Part shown: one piece after another, positions 47,886 to 60,156 of the stretch
Position numbering within the stretch: position 1 is the first letter of the stretch
Layout: each line of letters starts with the position of its first letter
DNA from: Triplophysa rosa
Taxonomy: Eukaryota > Chordata > Actinopteri > Cypriniformes > Nemacheilidae
Direction of reading: 5' to 3'
DNA length: 64,000 bases
Assembly (NCBI RefSeq): GCF_024868665.1
Contig: NC_079913.1
Location: 15,014,141 to 15,078,140, forward strand
Program-made: the position numbers and the translations under genes
Notes under the pieces: model-generated
The model's input: the letters and a program-made list of their open reading frames with translations, nothing else
Databases searched by the model: none
Told to the model about the DNA's origin: nothing

Positions 47886-48372
47886 CATGGGTCTTCAACC
47901 GGGGGTCCACGGTGGAACTGCAAGGGGTCCGCTAATTCACTCACAGGCAACTTTTTGTTAAAGCTGTAAAGCGCTAATTTGACAGGCAAATGACACCACA
48001 CCGCTTCTGCATTGTAAACTCTGACTAAACTATCGTACGTGTTTAAAATCAATGAAACGCGCACCGTGTACTGATGGTCCACGTCAAACAAGTTGCCCAA
48101 AATAGCGCGGCATGTTGCTCTCCTTAGTCTGATATGATGCTCTGCAGAAAAAACTTGTGAATGTTCCTGTGACAGCCACGACAATGCTGATCCACGGGAA
48201 AGACAATAACATGCATAATAGTGCTAATGTAATGTCTTAACATAATATTGCTGTGACGATAAGGGTTGTTTCTATTTAAATGGCTCTGTTTACACATTTA
48301 GTATAAGGGGGTCCCTGCTCCATGCATCTCTCATCTAAGGGGTCCTTGCCCCGAAAAACGCCGAAGACCACT
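47886..48372. mobile_element. Non-autonomous hAT-like element
   Basis: ATGGGTCTTCAACCGGGGGTCC at the left is matched by an inverted GGGGTCCTTGCCCCG...CCGAAGACCACTT at the right. The G/C-rich sub-terminal GGGGTCC blocks are typical of hAT MITEs. The 126-codon minus frame within it (47804-48184) has no recognised domain. Confidence 0.55.
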
Positions 48373-49600
48373 TGCTGCGTCACTTTCTCCCTCTTTCCAG
48401 AGCACTCGGGAGTTTGCGCTCAAGATTTGGGCACGCTTGACCAGCGTCAAGATTTAAATAACGAACCCGAGTAAACGACCGATTGTAATATTCACCAATG
48501 CAAAGGACAAAATGCTGATATCATATTGTTTACGTGGTTAATGTCAATGTGACGAGGCAAACACATTACCAGACCTTCACTAGTTCATGCTAAACCGCAT
48601 GGCTTTATTGACTCAGGTGTGTTTACAGGTTGTGGTTAGTCTATTAAAACAACATTATTATTATTATATATTTCAAATGCATCACTTTTAAATAAATTCT
48701 CAATCTTAAATTCTGTTTTTACATTATTCTAATTTTACATATATATAATAAAATAGTGTCTGCATCTTTCACAATTGATGTATATGTCTGGAGGGACAGT
48801 TCACCCAAATATTTTGTAGATTGTATTTCAACCTGGTAATATTTGTAAAATAAACATGAAAAAAACAGACATGGTTTTAGCTTTTGTTATCTAATTTGCA
48901 CCCCAAACGACCTGAAATGCACACGTGTGTCGATCAAGAAAGTCAACATTTTCTTTTTTTAATTATAAAACCGATCTCGGTATTTCAAAAATCCTGTTTA
49001 TGGCCCTGCTTACGCAATGAAAGCAATTGCAGCAGCAAAAGAACAAAATTTACAAGAAAATTACAGAGAAAACTCATTTCAGAAACCCTGCAGGGCCTGT
49101 GAGCTTCAGTAGAAAACCACACTTACAAACATGAATTTCACCGACGCTTAGACCGTCAACAAACTGCATTGGATTGGACTTCATGTGCATTTCCATAAAA
49201 ACAACACATCAAAACATACAACATATGTGTGTCAAGAGACAAGAGCCCAACTCAAGGAAACACTGATCACCATGATGGTGACTTTTCTTAGCTGGGAACG
49301 TTCTTAAAACATAAAAATTGGACACTTTGTTTGCTGTTTCCAGTGTAGTTCACTTTTTGAGCCTACGCTGATTCTTCATGTCTAACTAGAGCTCGACTAA
49401 ATCAAACACTGATCACAATAATCAACATTAATAACGAGTGCAAAAGTGTTCAACATTTCAACAAATCAACAGAGGAGGCTAGGTGAGAGCTGCCCGTGCA
49501 GGGCCAGCACCTAGGGGCCAACGTTTGGCCAGTGAGCAAATTCTGCAAGGGGCACTTAGGCTAGCCCTAATTGGGCCCGTAAAGTGCCAGCGCACGCTTG
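48373..49600. other. Intergenic sequence with arm-motif repeats
   Basis: The arm motif (CAAGAGCCCAACTCAAGGAAACACTGATCACCATGATGGTGAC) lies at about 49245-49285 and a related piece at about 49385-49420. No gene is seen. Confidence 0.35.
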
Positions 49601-50540
49601 CTTCAGGGTTAAAATTGGGAAAACGATAAGGTTACTCTCGTAAACCCGGTTCTCTGAGATCGCGAGAACAAGCATTGCATTGCAAACGCTGTGGGAAAAC
49701 TTATGTTTTATCCGATACTGACGCATATCGGTTTAAGTCTGCGAAAATCACAGACCAATGGCATTTGGGCCCGCTATTTTGGGTGGCGCCACTCGCCTAT
49801 TTAAAGTAGTTCACCTTGAAAATGAAAATTCTGTCATCATTTACTCACCCTCTTGTCATTTCAAACCAGTATGACTTTCTTTCTTCCGCAGAACACGAAC
49901 GAAGATATGTTGAAGAATGTTGTTAACAGCCCCCTATTCACTTGCATTGGTTACAATAGAAGTGAACGGGGAGCTGTGCCGTTCTGTTACCAACATTTTT
50001 CTAAATATCTTCTTTTGTGTTCTACAGAAAAAAAGAAAGTCATACAGGTTTAAAATGACAACTGGTGTGTAAATTATGACAGACTTTTCATTTTCAAGGT
50101 GAACTACTCCTTTAAGACCGGGCCCAACCCCGTTCAGTCCTATATTCGATTGAAGTGCGATGTAAAAACTTGCTGCGTGGTGCTGTAGCACGGCCCAATG
50201 GTCGTTCCTGTTATCTCAGGGAACTGGGGTTACGTGAGTAATCTTATCATTCCCTTTCGACACGGTTCACTTCACATTGCGTTGCAAATACTATGGGAAT
50301 CATATCCCATCACGCCATGCTACCCCTTTAGAATGCGTGCGAACCGGAGACATGGGCTCTTGTAAGATCCTTTAAATCTCACCATATGTGCAAGCACTAA
50401 ACACAGTCGCATGATGCATGTAGATTGCCGGCTCGCTTAACCGAAGCCAGTACGAGAAGGAGAGCAGATTTTAGCAACAGAGATCGCAAGTCAGTAGACT
50501 TGAGCGGTTCAAACGCCAGTCAGCGCAGAGCTCTCTGACC
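49601..50540. mobile_element. DIRS/LTR-like flanking repeat interrupted by a MITE
   Basis: Segments such as GGTTACTCTCGTAAACCCGGTTCTCTGAG (about 49630) and CCTGTTATCTCAGGGAACTGGGGTTACG (about 50206) resemble internal repeats of fish DIRS-type elements. The MITE at 49801-50116 splits them. It is probably related to the DIRS fragment at 51720-52757. Confidence 0.4.
49801..50116. mobile_element. MITE with about 50-bp inverted ends
   Basis: TTTAAAGTAGTTCACCTTGAAAATG at the left is inverted as CATTTTCAAGGTGAACTACTCCTTTAA at the right. Beyond this, TCTGTCATCATTTAC pairs with an inverted GTAAATTATGACAGA. Confidence 0.8.
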
Positions 50541-51719
50541 ACAAAGAGGTCCAAGAGTGGAACTGAACATGGCCTATCTGTTTCTGAAACCTCTTGAGTG
50601 GGACAAAAGAGCCCACTTTTGCCGCAGTGCGTCTGACTGCCAATGTGCGTTCAAAACTTTGCTTACACTCAAAATGTCAGCAGAAAAGAAGTACAGCTTT
50701 CTAAATCAGTTTGTTTTCCCACAGGTTAGTAAATATTCTTTGTTATCATTTTTTGATCTTGGTAATTTTGTCATATGTCCATTCATGTCTACGAAGGTGT
50801 TTACTATGCAATTACATGCATATTGTTAATATTTACTACTTATTATATTCAAAAATTAGTTACAATTTTATCTACTTGGAAAATGTTTGTGGTTCACGAT
50901 GAAATAATACATTTTTACATGCATAAGAATTTCAATTTCGTGTCCTGATGTTTATTATTAACTATCCTAACAAAACACATCAATTTATTCATACGTTTTG
51001 ATTCCAGTGGTGGGCTGCGATTCGTGTGATCCAATTATAGCTCCTGAGCATTGTAAAATCAAAAAGTCCAAATATATTGAGAGAGGATAGATGTTATCAT
51101 TTCTAAAATTCACAACATGTTTTTATCTAACAAAACATTCTGCATCAATCCATATTTGTTGCGGTTTAGACTTTCACCGCAGTGAAAATGTTGTTTTTGA
51201 AAGAACTTTGCTCTTCCGCCTGCTGGTGTCCTAAAACAGAACACCGGACACAAAGCGAGACACACACCTTCGGATGTGGTCTCGTAGATTTTGCAAAATT
51301 ATATACAAAAATGAAACGCATAAATTATTGATTTTATTTTAAACGGTCGTATTATGCACGCCCGTCTGAGTTCGCTTAGCACCTGGGGATGTGGTTGAGG
51401 ATTTTGACGTTTTTTAGTTATCACATTATAATATATGACAACAGACATTCAAAGCTTCATTCTAAAATCTCAATAGAAGCTTTGAATGTAAATATTGCAT
51501 GGAAAAAATGACGTTCAGTACAGTCTATTATGAGAGATCAAAATGACCGTTTCGGCCATTCTCGTAGTGATAGATTTCCGGGAGTTCTAGTGTTAAATGT
51601 CAGAGGAGGACAGACCTGGTCACGCATATCTCCTGTTCTGATTGAGTTAAGATCAGCCAGTCGTCGAGATAATTACAAATCCGGATGCCCGTCTGTCTCA
51701 GAGGGGAAAGCGCAAGGTC
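50541..51719. other. Unassigned sequence upstream of the DIRS fragment
   Basis: No convincing gene is seen. A short inverted repeat, AAGCTTCATTCTAAAATCTC-AATAGAAGCTT, is at about 51452-51485. The plus frames at 50557-50829 and 51530-52221 are most likely antisense to, or derived from, the DIRS-like element. Confidence 0.3.
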
Positions 51720-52757
51720 TGAACATTTTCGATGTACATGGGTGTTTGAAGGGCAGGATCGTGTATTGGTATGCAGTTCCCTCGAACGCGAATCTCAAGA
51801 GTTTGTGGCAGGGGGCTATCGGGATGTGAAAATAAGCATCTTTCAGATCTACAGATATAAGCCTGTCCCCTGTGCGGATTTGGGCTATAATCGCTTGGGA
51901 GTGAACATTTTGAACGGCTGTTTCATAAGCGAGTCATTCAAAACATGTAAATCTAGAATGGGCTTCAGACTGCCATCTTTCTTCGGGACGAAGACGGGGC
52001 AATCGGCGCCCTTGATGTCCATCAGATTTATCCACGGGTGCAGTTCTAGTACCACGAGGCTGGCCATGGCACGTCCGACTGCTTGGGCGATGACCTTCGT
52101 GGCACGCAGTCCCAGATCTGGTTCGCTGTGCAGCTCGCGGAATAATGCCGGGTCGGGTCCCGTTTCGTCCACGTCGCAGTGGAGTTTCGCCTGGAAGACT
52201 TGGAGCACTGCCATCGCGTGAAGGGCAGTGAAGCAGCTTGGCTGTCAGCGGCTTAGGACTTCGCTGCCAAGGCAGACGTCAGGTGGCATGGCTTGGACGG
52301 GTGCCTTGGTTTCGCCTTCCAACCGCTGGCCGAGGATGGGCAGAGGTGGGCAGCCACGGATTCCTCCAGAGGCGGGAACTTTGCATAGCCGCGATCGTCA
52401 GCGCCGTCCGTGGGGGACAAAGCTGTGGACATGAGTGGAGTGGGGAGCACACCAGGATTCCGTGAGCTCCTGGTGGACCTCTAGGAAGAAGGGGGTGGGT
52501 CTCTGGCAGGGAGACTGCTGATGGGACCCCGGCTGCAAAAAAAACACACGTCCAGAGCAGACGGCTTTCTTGCGGCTCGACCGGAGAGGACCAATTGAGG
52601 CAGAGCTCCGCAACTGCTCTGGTAAGGATTCTGACGAGCTCAGAGTCGGACCGAGGACAGGTGTCGCAGAATTCCTTCGACGGCAGGGCAGCTTCGTCGT
52701 CAAAAGCCGCCTGATCTTCGCACTCTGAGGCGGAGGACATAATGTCTTCCTACTCAT
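51720..52757 (-). pseudogene. DIRS-type retrotransposon fragment (gag-like and reverse transcriptase)
   Basis: The minus strand encodes a gag-like stretch (VAELCLNWSSPVEPQESRL), then the start of a reverse transcriptase (VFVPKKDGSLKPILDLHVLN and PFKMFTPKRL). After a stop and a frameshift near 51885 the palm continues as DRLISVDLKDAYFHIPIAP and FAFEGTAYQYTILPF. These motifs are those of fish DIRS-like tyrosine-recombinase elements. The YLDD-type catalytic motif, RNase H and recombinase are missing, so this is a dead fragment. Confidence 0.7.
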
Positions 52758-53255
52758 CTAAACATACTTAACGAAGCCATGCTGCTAGGACTAGAGGAGG
52801 AAACCGCTCCACTGATGATGCCATTGCACATACGTAAATCCAAGTCCTCAAAGAGTTAAAGTGAATGAGATAATTAAGTGAGTAATGAAATGATGATTGA
52901 GCATTAGTGATGAACACCTGCTGTTATTGAGAATCACAGAGGATCAGATGTTGATGTTTTATTGGTTCAAATGACGTCACCATCATGGAGATCAGTGTTT
53001 GCTTTAGTTGGGCTCTTGACCCTTGACCCCTGAGTTAGATTTCTAACTATATCAATGCATGTGCTGTTGTAAAGCAGAGAGATCAGTGTTTGCTTTAGTT
53101 GGGCTCTTGACCCTTGACCCCTTTGTTAGAGTTCTCTCTGTATCAATGCATGTGCTGTTGTAAAGCAGAGAGATCAGAGCTGTGCAGTGAGCAACTCTTC
53201 TCTGTTTTCATATGGTGAGATACTCATCAGGTGCTGACCTGACTTATTAAATGAT
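52758..53255. repeat. Dispersed repeat block
   Basis: About 52840-52930 is the inverted counterpart of about 14740-14835 (AGTCCTCAAAGAGTTAAAG). Two tandem copies of GTGTTTGCTTTAGTTGGGCTCTTGACCC lie at about 52992 and 53088. The block ends at the LINE tail. Confidence 0.6.
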
Positions 53256-56200
53256 TCAATTCAATTCAATTCAATTTTATTTATATAGCGCTTTTCACAA
53301 TGTGCATTGTTCCAAAGCAGCTTTACAGGAGCAAATAAGAAAAACACAGAAAGGTAAAACACAGCACAGTGCATGGTGTTTATAGACCAAGCAAGATCAT
53401 TATAATAAATAATATCTAATAAATAAATGAATAAATAAATAAATAAATGCAGTCTCCCGGTGAGCAAGCCAACACTGCACTGCTCTGCTGTGGCGAGGAA
53501 CCCAAACTCCAATGCTGAATAATGGAGAAAAAAAAACCTCGGGAGAAACCAGGCTCAGCCGGGAGGGCCAGATCTCCTCTGACGTGTCATGGCTGCACTC
53601 AGTGACCCCGACCAAAGCCACCGAGCAACGTCCACGAAGAACAGGGAGAGCCCACGAGCCGCGACCCAGGAAGCCCCACCCGCCGAAACCGTGCAGGTCC
53701 AACCCGGTCTCATTCCGCGATCAACAACAGACAACAGAGGAACAACCAGGGAAAAGTAGTAATGGCATAATTAACTTTATTCCTCTGTTGTCCGACATCG
53801 ACCACAAAACAAGACCAACCAGACCAGATCCACACAGTCCCAACAAATGAAACGCCCCGAACCACAACCAACAAGCCCCCCCACTCCCCACAACACCCAC
53901 CCAGCTACCTCCAATCAAAGTCACTGAGTGCAGCCATAACTTCAAACTGCTGTCGTGTGATGTAAGTTTAGCATTAAATACCAAGTATTGTAAATTTAGC
54001 ATTTATGTGACAGGTAGTCCGTCTTTGCTCTCGGCTGGGGATGGAATTGTCTGAGCTGGGCCGGCCAGATGGTCGCCTTTTTCTTGGGTGGTGATGGAAT
54101 TGCCTTGGATGGAGCTGGATGGTCAGTCAGTCCGCAGGCTCTCGCAGGAGGATGGCACGGGATTTTCAGATGTAGCTGGCGTAATCTCTAGTTGTGGATG
54201 GGCATATGACGTTCATCTGGGTCTGGCGGAATCTCTCCCTACCTCGGGATGGGCATCCCGAGGCGAGGGCAGAAACAGAAAGAGAATAATTAGCGTAGCT
54301 GCTGTTCATTAGCTATGTATTAGTGAATGCTTGGCTGAAAAGATGTGTCTTTAATCTAGATTTAAATTGGGAGAGTGTGTCTGACCCTCGAATAGTATCG
54401 GGGAGGCTATTCCAGAGTTTAGGTGCTACGTATGAGAAAGCTCTACCCCCTTTGGTGGATTTAGTTATTCTAGGTGTTATCAAAAGTCTGGAGTTTTGAG
54501 ATCTTAGAGAGCGTGATGGGTTGTAGTGTGGTAGAAGCTCTGTTATGTAGGTAGGGGCTAAACCGTTTAAGGCTTTATAAGTAATTAAAAGAACTTTAAA
54601 GTCAATACGATACTTAATGGGTAACCAGTGAAGGGTTGATAACATTGGGGTTATGTGATCGTATTTTCTGGACCTGGTTAGAACTCTGGCAGCTGCATTC
54701 TGAACTAACTGTAGTTTGTTTATTGATGCTGCAGGACAACCACTAAGCAGTGCATTACAGTAGTCAAGTCTTGAGGTCACAAATGCATGAATAAGCTTCT
54801 CTGCATCAGCCACACATAAAATATTTCGCAATTTGGCAACATTTCTAAGGTGGAAGAAGGCTGTTTTTGTGACATTTGAGATGTGATTTTTAAATGACAG
54901 GTTGCTGTCTAATATAACGCCAAGGTCTTTAACTGTATTTGTTGGAGTAACAGTGCAGCCTTCAACTTGCAGGTCATAATCCGAAATATTCTGCTCACGT
55001 GTCTTTGGTCCGATAAGTAATATTTCTGTTTTATTAGAATTTAAAAGAAGGAAATTACAAGTCATCCAATGCTTTATATCGTCGATGCACTCTGCCAATT
55101 TGGATAGTTGGAAGGAATCATCTGGTCTTGATGAGATATATAGCTGAGTATCATCTGCATAACAGTGGAAGCTAATTCCATGTTTTCTAATAATGTTTCC
55201 AAGGGGCAGCATGTATATGGAGAATAGCAAGGGTCCTAAAACCGATCCCTGAGGTAATCCATAATTTACTTGCGTTAGATTTGATGATTCCCCATTTAAA
55301 TGGACAAATTGATGTCGGTCTGATAAGTAAGATCTGAACCATTGTAGTGCCTGTCCCTGAATACCGGTATAATTGTGTAAGCGATCTAGAAGTATTTTAT
55401 GGTCTACAGTATCGAACGCAGCACTAAGGTCGAGCAGGACTAGGAGTGAGATGTTACCTTTATCTGATGCTATGAGCAGGTCGTTTGTAATTTTAACGAG
55501 TGCAGTTTCAGTACTATGATGCGGTCTAAAACCTGACTGGAATTTTTCGTGTATGTCATTATTTTGTAAGAAAGAGCACAACTGAGTGGACACTACTTTT
55601 TCTAGTATTTTAGACAGGAAAGGGAGATTTGAAATCGGTCTATAGTTTCCTAGTTCATTGGGGTCTAAGTTTGGTTTCTTGATAAGAGGCTTAATGACGG
55701 CCAGTTTAAAGGCTCCTGGGACATGGCCTAGATTAATTGACGAGTTGATAATGTTATAAATGGGCTCAATTGCAACGGGTAATAACTCTTTTAATAATTT
55801 AGTTGGTATGGGGTCTAATAAGCAAGTTGTAGGTTTAGATGTTGCAATAAGTTTAATTAAATCTTCCTGTTTTATAGGTGAAAAACACTGTAGCCTTTCT
55901 TTTGGGGCGATGGTTGGTACTAATTTATAGGACAGACTTGGAGGTTGAGATTTTACTATTTTGTCTCGTATGTTTTCGATTTTCTCTGTAAAAAAGTTCA
56001 TGAAATCATTGCTACCAAGGTGCGGCGGAATACCCAGGTCAGGTGAAGTCTGTTTATTTGTTAGTTTAGCAACTGTACTAAATAAAAACCTTGGATTGTT
56101 TTTGTTAGTTTCTATGAGGTTACGGAGGTGCTCGGCCTTTGCTGCTTTTAGTGCCTTTTTATAACAGTTTGCACTCTCTTTCCACGCAATTTTAAAGACC

Positions 56201-56544
56201 TCTAATTGGGTTTGTTTCCATTTGCGCTCCAGTTTACGTGTTTCTCTTTTAAGGGCGCGAGTGGTGCTATTGTACCATGGTGCTGCGTTTTTCTCATTAA
56301 TCTTTTTTGACTTCATAGGTGCGACAGCTTCTAATGTATTAGAGAAAATAGTGCCCAATTTGCTGGTCATGTCATCGAGCGATTCTATATTTATTGGTAT
56401 GGTTATTAAAGGAGTCAGATCTGGCAAGCTCTTTGTGAAACTATCTTTAGTAGTCGAGGTAATTGTTCTACCCTGTCGATAACGAGTTAAACGGCTGATT
56501 TCTGCAGTGCGCAGTGTACATGTTATAAGGAAAATGTTGTACAT
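53256..56544 (-). mobile_element. 5'-truncated LINE (non-LTR retrotransposon)
   Basis: On the minus strand a polymerase frame is followed by about 1 kb of 3' UTR. The 3' end is the TATATAAATAAAATTGAATTGAATTG tail at 53256-53290. The 5' part coding for the endonuclease is absent. The 3' kilobase is nearly identical to 12541-13862, which shows recent activity of the family. Confidence 0.9.
54313..56544 (-). CDS. LINE reverse transcriptase (743 codons, endonuclease missing)
   Basis: The frame is open over 743 codons with no frameshift. Visible polymerase blocks include [48 protein letters not shown] (first catalytic Asp), [18 protein letters not shown] and [10 protein letters not shown] (the YADD catalytic pair). 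The C-terminal [11 protein letters not shown] region and a closing WNSLPDTIR and [10 protein letters not shown] signature follow. This order is that of L2/CR1-like fish LINEs. The N-terminal apurinic endonuclease is lost, so the copy could not mobilise alone. The first Met is arbitrary because the true start is truncated. Confidence 0.85.
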   Translation of the reverse strand: MYNIFLITCTLRTAEISRLTRYRQGRTITSTTKDSFTKSLPDLTPLITIPINIESLDDMTSKLGTIFSNTLEAVAPMKSKKINEKNAAPWYNSTTRALKRETRKLERKWKQTQLEVFKIAWKESANCYKKALKAAKAEHLRNLIETNKNNPRFLFSTVAKLTNKQTSPDLGIPPHLGSNDFMNFFTEKIENIRDKIVKSQPPSLSYKLVPTIAPKERLQCFSPIKQEDLIKLIATSKPTTCLLDPIPTKLLKELLPVAIEPIYNIINSSINLGHVPGAFKLAVIKPLIKKPNLDPNELGNYRPISNLPFLSKILEKVVSTQLCSFLQNNDIHEKFQSGFRPHHSTETALVKITNDLLIASDKGNISLLVLLDLSAAFDTVDHKILLDRLHNYTGIQGQALQWFRSYLSDRHQFVHLNGESSNLTQVNYGLPQGSVLGPLLFSIYMLPLGNIIRKHGISFHCYADDTQLYISSRPDDSFQLSKLAECIDDIKHWMTCNFLLLNSNKTEILLIGPKTREQNISDYDLQVEGCTVTPTNTVKDLGVILDSNLSFKNHISNVTKTAFFHLRNVAKLRNILCVADAEKLIHAFVTSRLDYCNALLSGCPAASINKLQLVQNAAARVLTRSRKYDHITPMLSTLHWLPIKYRIDFKVLLITYKALNGLAPTYITELLPHYNPSRSLRSQNSRLLITPRITKSTKGGRAFSYVAPKLWNSLPDTIRGSDTLSQFKSRLKTHLFSQAFTNT

Positions 56545-56570
56545 GTTATAAGGAAATGATGATTGAGCAT

Positions 56571-56987
56571 CTTACTTAATTCTTAAATTATTTTTCATAA
56601 AAAAGAGCAAATATCTTAGGTCACTTTTCTTGTCAAGTAATTGTATTTTGATTTAAGAATGTTTAGAAGACCAGACAAAGACACTTAATAAGAATTCTGT
56701 AGTGTAAATCTCTTAGGGCAGAGGAGTTAAACTCCTGGAGGCTACAGTCATGCAGAGTTTACATCAAACACACCAGATCCAGTTTTTGACATCTGTGCTC
56801 TTGGGTAAGTTCCTTTTAACTGTAAAATATTTGCCACCTCCTTCGCAACTTGAGTTTCGGTCTGTTTTTTTCAGAGACCCCAGTTATTTTGTGTGTTAAA
56901 ATATTTTTCTCTGTAACTCGATGTCATTTGCCATTCAAAAATATCAGGCATAGTTTGTCAGTTTATTGGCAGAAGAATGTTGGACTC
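56571..56987 (+). repeat. 417-bp direct repeat, copy 1
   Basis: It begins CTTACTTAATTCTTAAATTA and ends GAATGTTGGACTC. The same 417-bp unit recurs at 59436-59852, differing mainly in a short stretch near the right end. The ends are not TG...CA, so it is not an obvious LTR. Confidence 0.85.
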
Positions 56988-57127
56988 AACACTCATCTTA
57001 AGATTCTCTTCTAGAGAAATTTGCTCTTCAAATAGCCGCAAGGGAAGCTCTTCGAGAGCGTAGATTCGCTGCAGGGCCTGTTGTTGGAGAGTGATGAAGG
57101 CTTCTTCTTCGGAGCAGAGAGATGATC

Positions 57128-57297
57128 ATGCTGAAAGTGAATCAGAATCAGAAAGAGCTTTATTGCCAAGTGTGTTTGCACATACAAGGAATTTGTTTTG
57201 GTGACAGGAGCATCCAGAACACAGAAACAGCAACAACAGTACACAGAGACCATAACACAATAGAATACAGTACACAATGATTTAAATAAGGGCCTAT
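57128..57297. repeat. LINE-tail repeat split by the palindrome
   Basis: AATCAGAATCAGAAAGAGCTTTATTGCC starts a common fish repeat. Its continuation appears to resume at 59143 after the palindrome (GTATAAAAAATTAAGAAATAC). The palindrome therefore seems to have inserted into it. Confidence 0.5.
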
Positions 57298-59142
57298 CCC
57301 AGATAGCAAATATTTGCGGCCCAAATCCGGCCCACACCTTACTCCCCATAACCCCTCATCTGGCCCACATACCGCGTGGAATGATGGCACTTGGGTGGAC
57401 CGCTCCTGTTTGCCAGGTTTGGGCCACAAGCAAGCCAAAGCAATGCCGCATGTCAGCCAAAAACAAAACAAATAAAGCAGAACTGACCCAAATATAATCA
57501 ACAGTTCATTTCAATTCTGGCCCAGATTTATCCTAAAACCAACACCTTTCTGTGCTCCTGTTTGACAGAATTTGTATTGAGTTTCATTATTATTATAGTG
57601 ATGATTGAGTCATTAGTGATGAACATCTGCTGTTAACAAACACAATCACTGCAGAAAAGATCAACAACAACTACAAAAAAAAAATTACCCAAAGAAACAC
57701 AACAACTACAACCTGAAACACAACCCAGCTAACAAAAGTTTGTTATAAGAACGTTCCTTAGAGGTTTTTCATGTGTTTGAATACGTTTAAAAAATATATT
57801 TTAATGTTTTAAGAATGATACCATCATAGTGATCAGTGTTTCCTTGAGTTGGGATCTTGACCGTTGACTATTACTTTGTTTGATCTGCTGAAACTGTGAG
57901 CTTTTAAAGTGCACTTGATATGGCAGTGCAAACAAGAACCTAACCAAATGGTGTTGGTATGGAACCATTGACACCACTGTGAAGTTGTAGTTTGGTTCAG
58001 TACTCTTGTTTGGTTTGAGTGCTATGCTGTTGATCCTGAAAGAACATTATAAGATCAGAGAGTCTGATTGTATTTTGATGTCTAGAAAGATTTGTGAAAA
58101 ATGGATGTATGTTTATCAAAACATATTTTAGAATCACACAGACATCGAGAATCAGTGTATGAATCTCTGCAATGGTGAGAATCAACCAACTTATTTAGAT
58201 AAACGGATCAACTGCAATGCATGCTGGGAATTATGAATGAGTTTTGTGCTATGATGTTACCCAGCATGAATTGCAACATGAAGTTTTCATTTACTGATTG
58301 TCACCATTGTTGAGATTCATACACTGATTATTCATGTCTGTGTGTCTAAATTCTGCTTTACTTTTAAATATTTATTTGTTTCAGTTTTCACAAATCTTTA
58401 TAGACAGCAAAACACATCAAACCCACAGATGTTATAATGTTCTTTCAGAACCAGCAGCACAGCAATTTATTCAAATGAGATCAGTGATTCAAATTTAAAC
58501 ATGATAGTAATCTCAATGACCAACAACCAACACCATTTGATTAGATAATCATTTGCATTACCAAAACAAATGTACTTTAAAAGTACATAGTTACAGCTAA
58601 TCTAAAGAGCAAATGTCAAGGGTCAAGAGCCCAACTCAAGGAAACACTGATCACCATGATGGTGACTTTTGACAGCTGGGAACGTTCTTAAAACATAGCT
58701 GGGTTGTGTTTCAGGTTGTAGTTGTTGTTTTTCTTTGGGTAAATTATTTTTTTGTAGTTTTTGTTGATCTTTTCTGCAGTGATTGTTTTTGTTAACAGCA
58801 GATGTTCATCACTAATGACTCAATCATCACTATAATAATAATGAAACTCAATACAAATTCTGTCAAACAGGAGCACAGAACGGTGTTGGTTTGGGGATAA
58901 ATCTGGGCCAGAATTGAAATGAACTGTTGATTATATTTGGGTCAGTTCTGCTTTATTTGTTTTGTTTTTGGCTGACATGCGGCATTGCTTTGGCTTGCTT
59001 GTGGCCTAAACCTGGCAAACAGGAGCGGTCCGCACAAGTGCCATCATTCTATGCGGTATGTGGGCCAGATGAGGGGTTATGGGGAGTAAGGTGTGGGCCG
59101 GATTTGGGCCTCAACGATTTGTTGGTTTGGTTGCTATCTGGG
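57298..59142. mobile_element. Giant 1.85-kb near-perfect palindrome
   Basis: The ends are CCCAGATAGCAA (57298) and TTGCTATCTGGG (59142). The two arms of about 0.9 kb are inverted copies over almost their full length. A minus-strand frame starting at 57501 and a plus-strand frame starting at 58927 encode the same peptide beginning MIIFGSVLLYLFCFWLTC. Inner arms carry the GTCACCATNATGGTGATCAG motif (inverted at about 57815 and about 58650). The centre near 58240 is a foldback core, with CATGCTGGG facing CCCAGCATG. No transposase is present. Confidence 0.9.
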
Positions 59143-59276
59143 ATGGGTATAAAAAATTAAGAAATACAATACAATAAACATAAGATAAAGCTATAGAGAG
59201 TAAAGCTATGTATGTATGTAAATATGTACAAGTAAAAAATAAGAATAGACTATTGTAGTACAAGAAAATGGATCTT

Positions 59277-59450
59277 GTAAGAATTAAGTAAGTTGATGGT
59301 AAAAACAAGCAACAAAATCTGTCCATGGGGTGAGAAAAATAAACTTGAATTTAGTTTCACCTTTTTCTCAAGTACCTAATTCAAGTAATTTTCTCATCCC
59401 ATGGACATATTTTTTTTACTTGTTTTTACCATAAACTTACTTAATTCTTA
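59277..59450. repeat. Small palindromic repeat
   Basis: TAAGAATTAAGTAAGTTGATGGTAAAAACAAG is inverted as CTTGTTTTTACCATAAACTTACTTAATTCTTA. Inner TCCATGGGGTGAGAAAA faces TTTTCTCATCCCATGGA. Its right end overlaps the start of direct repeat copy 2. Confidence 0.8.
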
Positions 59451-59852
59451 AATTATTTTTCATAAAAAAGAGCAAATATCTTAGGTCACTTTTCTTGTCA
59501 AGTAATTGTATTTTGATTTAAGAATGTTTAGAAGACCAGACAAAGACACTTAATAAGAATTCTGTAGTGTAAATCTCTTAGGGCAGAGGAGTTAAACTCC
59601 TGGAGGCTACAGTCATGCAGAGTTTACATCAAACACACCAGATCCAGTTTTTGACATCTGTGCTCTTGGGTAAGTTCCTTTTAACTGTAAAATATTTGCC
59701 ACCTCCTTCGCAACTTGAGTTTCGGTCTGTTTTTTTCAGAGACCCCAGTTATTTTGTGTGTTAAAATATTTTTCTCTGTAACTCGATGTCATTTGTCATT
59801 TTAAAAAATCAGGCGTAGTTTGTCAGTTTATTGGCAGAAGAATGTTGGACTC
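59436..59852 (+). repeat. 417-bp direct repeat, copy 2
   Basis: It is the same unit as 56571-56987, same orientation and length. Here it follows directly on the small palindrome. Confidence 0.85.
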
Positions 59853-60156
59853 GAAATCCAATGCTGTCTTGAGGTCAAGGGATGAAAGAACCCTGATAGC
59901 AAGTAACCAGGTACGTGCACACATAGACATCAAAGGGGGCTTGAGCCTTTGCCCTTTTCTTCCTTGAGAAAATGTGCCCTTTTTTCTTTTTTTTTAAATG
60001 AATATACCATACGTATATATGTGTGTGCGTGTTTCTGTTTGCGCACAGCTTTAAAAAACATCTGAACATCAGGTCGAGTCGGGAAATGTTAAAAGACTGT
60101 CAAGTTCTGATGCCTTTCTCCCCTCACGTCTCTGCGCACGGTGCACATCAGTCAGT

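Noticed and set aside
47804..48184. 126-codon minus-strand frame
   Set aside because: It falls inside a hAT-like MITE. No transposase motif is present.
51530..52221. Plus-strand frames of 99 and 178 codons
   Set aside because: They are antisense to the DIRS reverse transcriptase fragment, whose motifs are on the minus strand.
56571..59852. LTR retrotransposon bounded by the 417-bp direct repeats
   Set aside because: The repeats lack TG/CA ends, and the interior has no gag or pol but a palindrome and a LINE tail.
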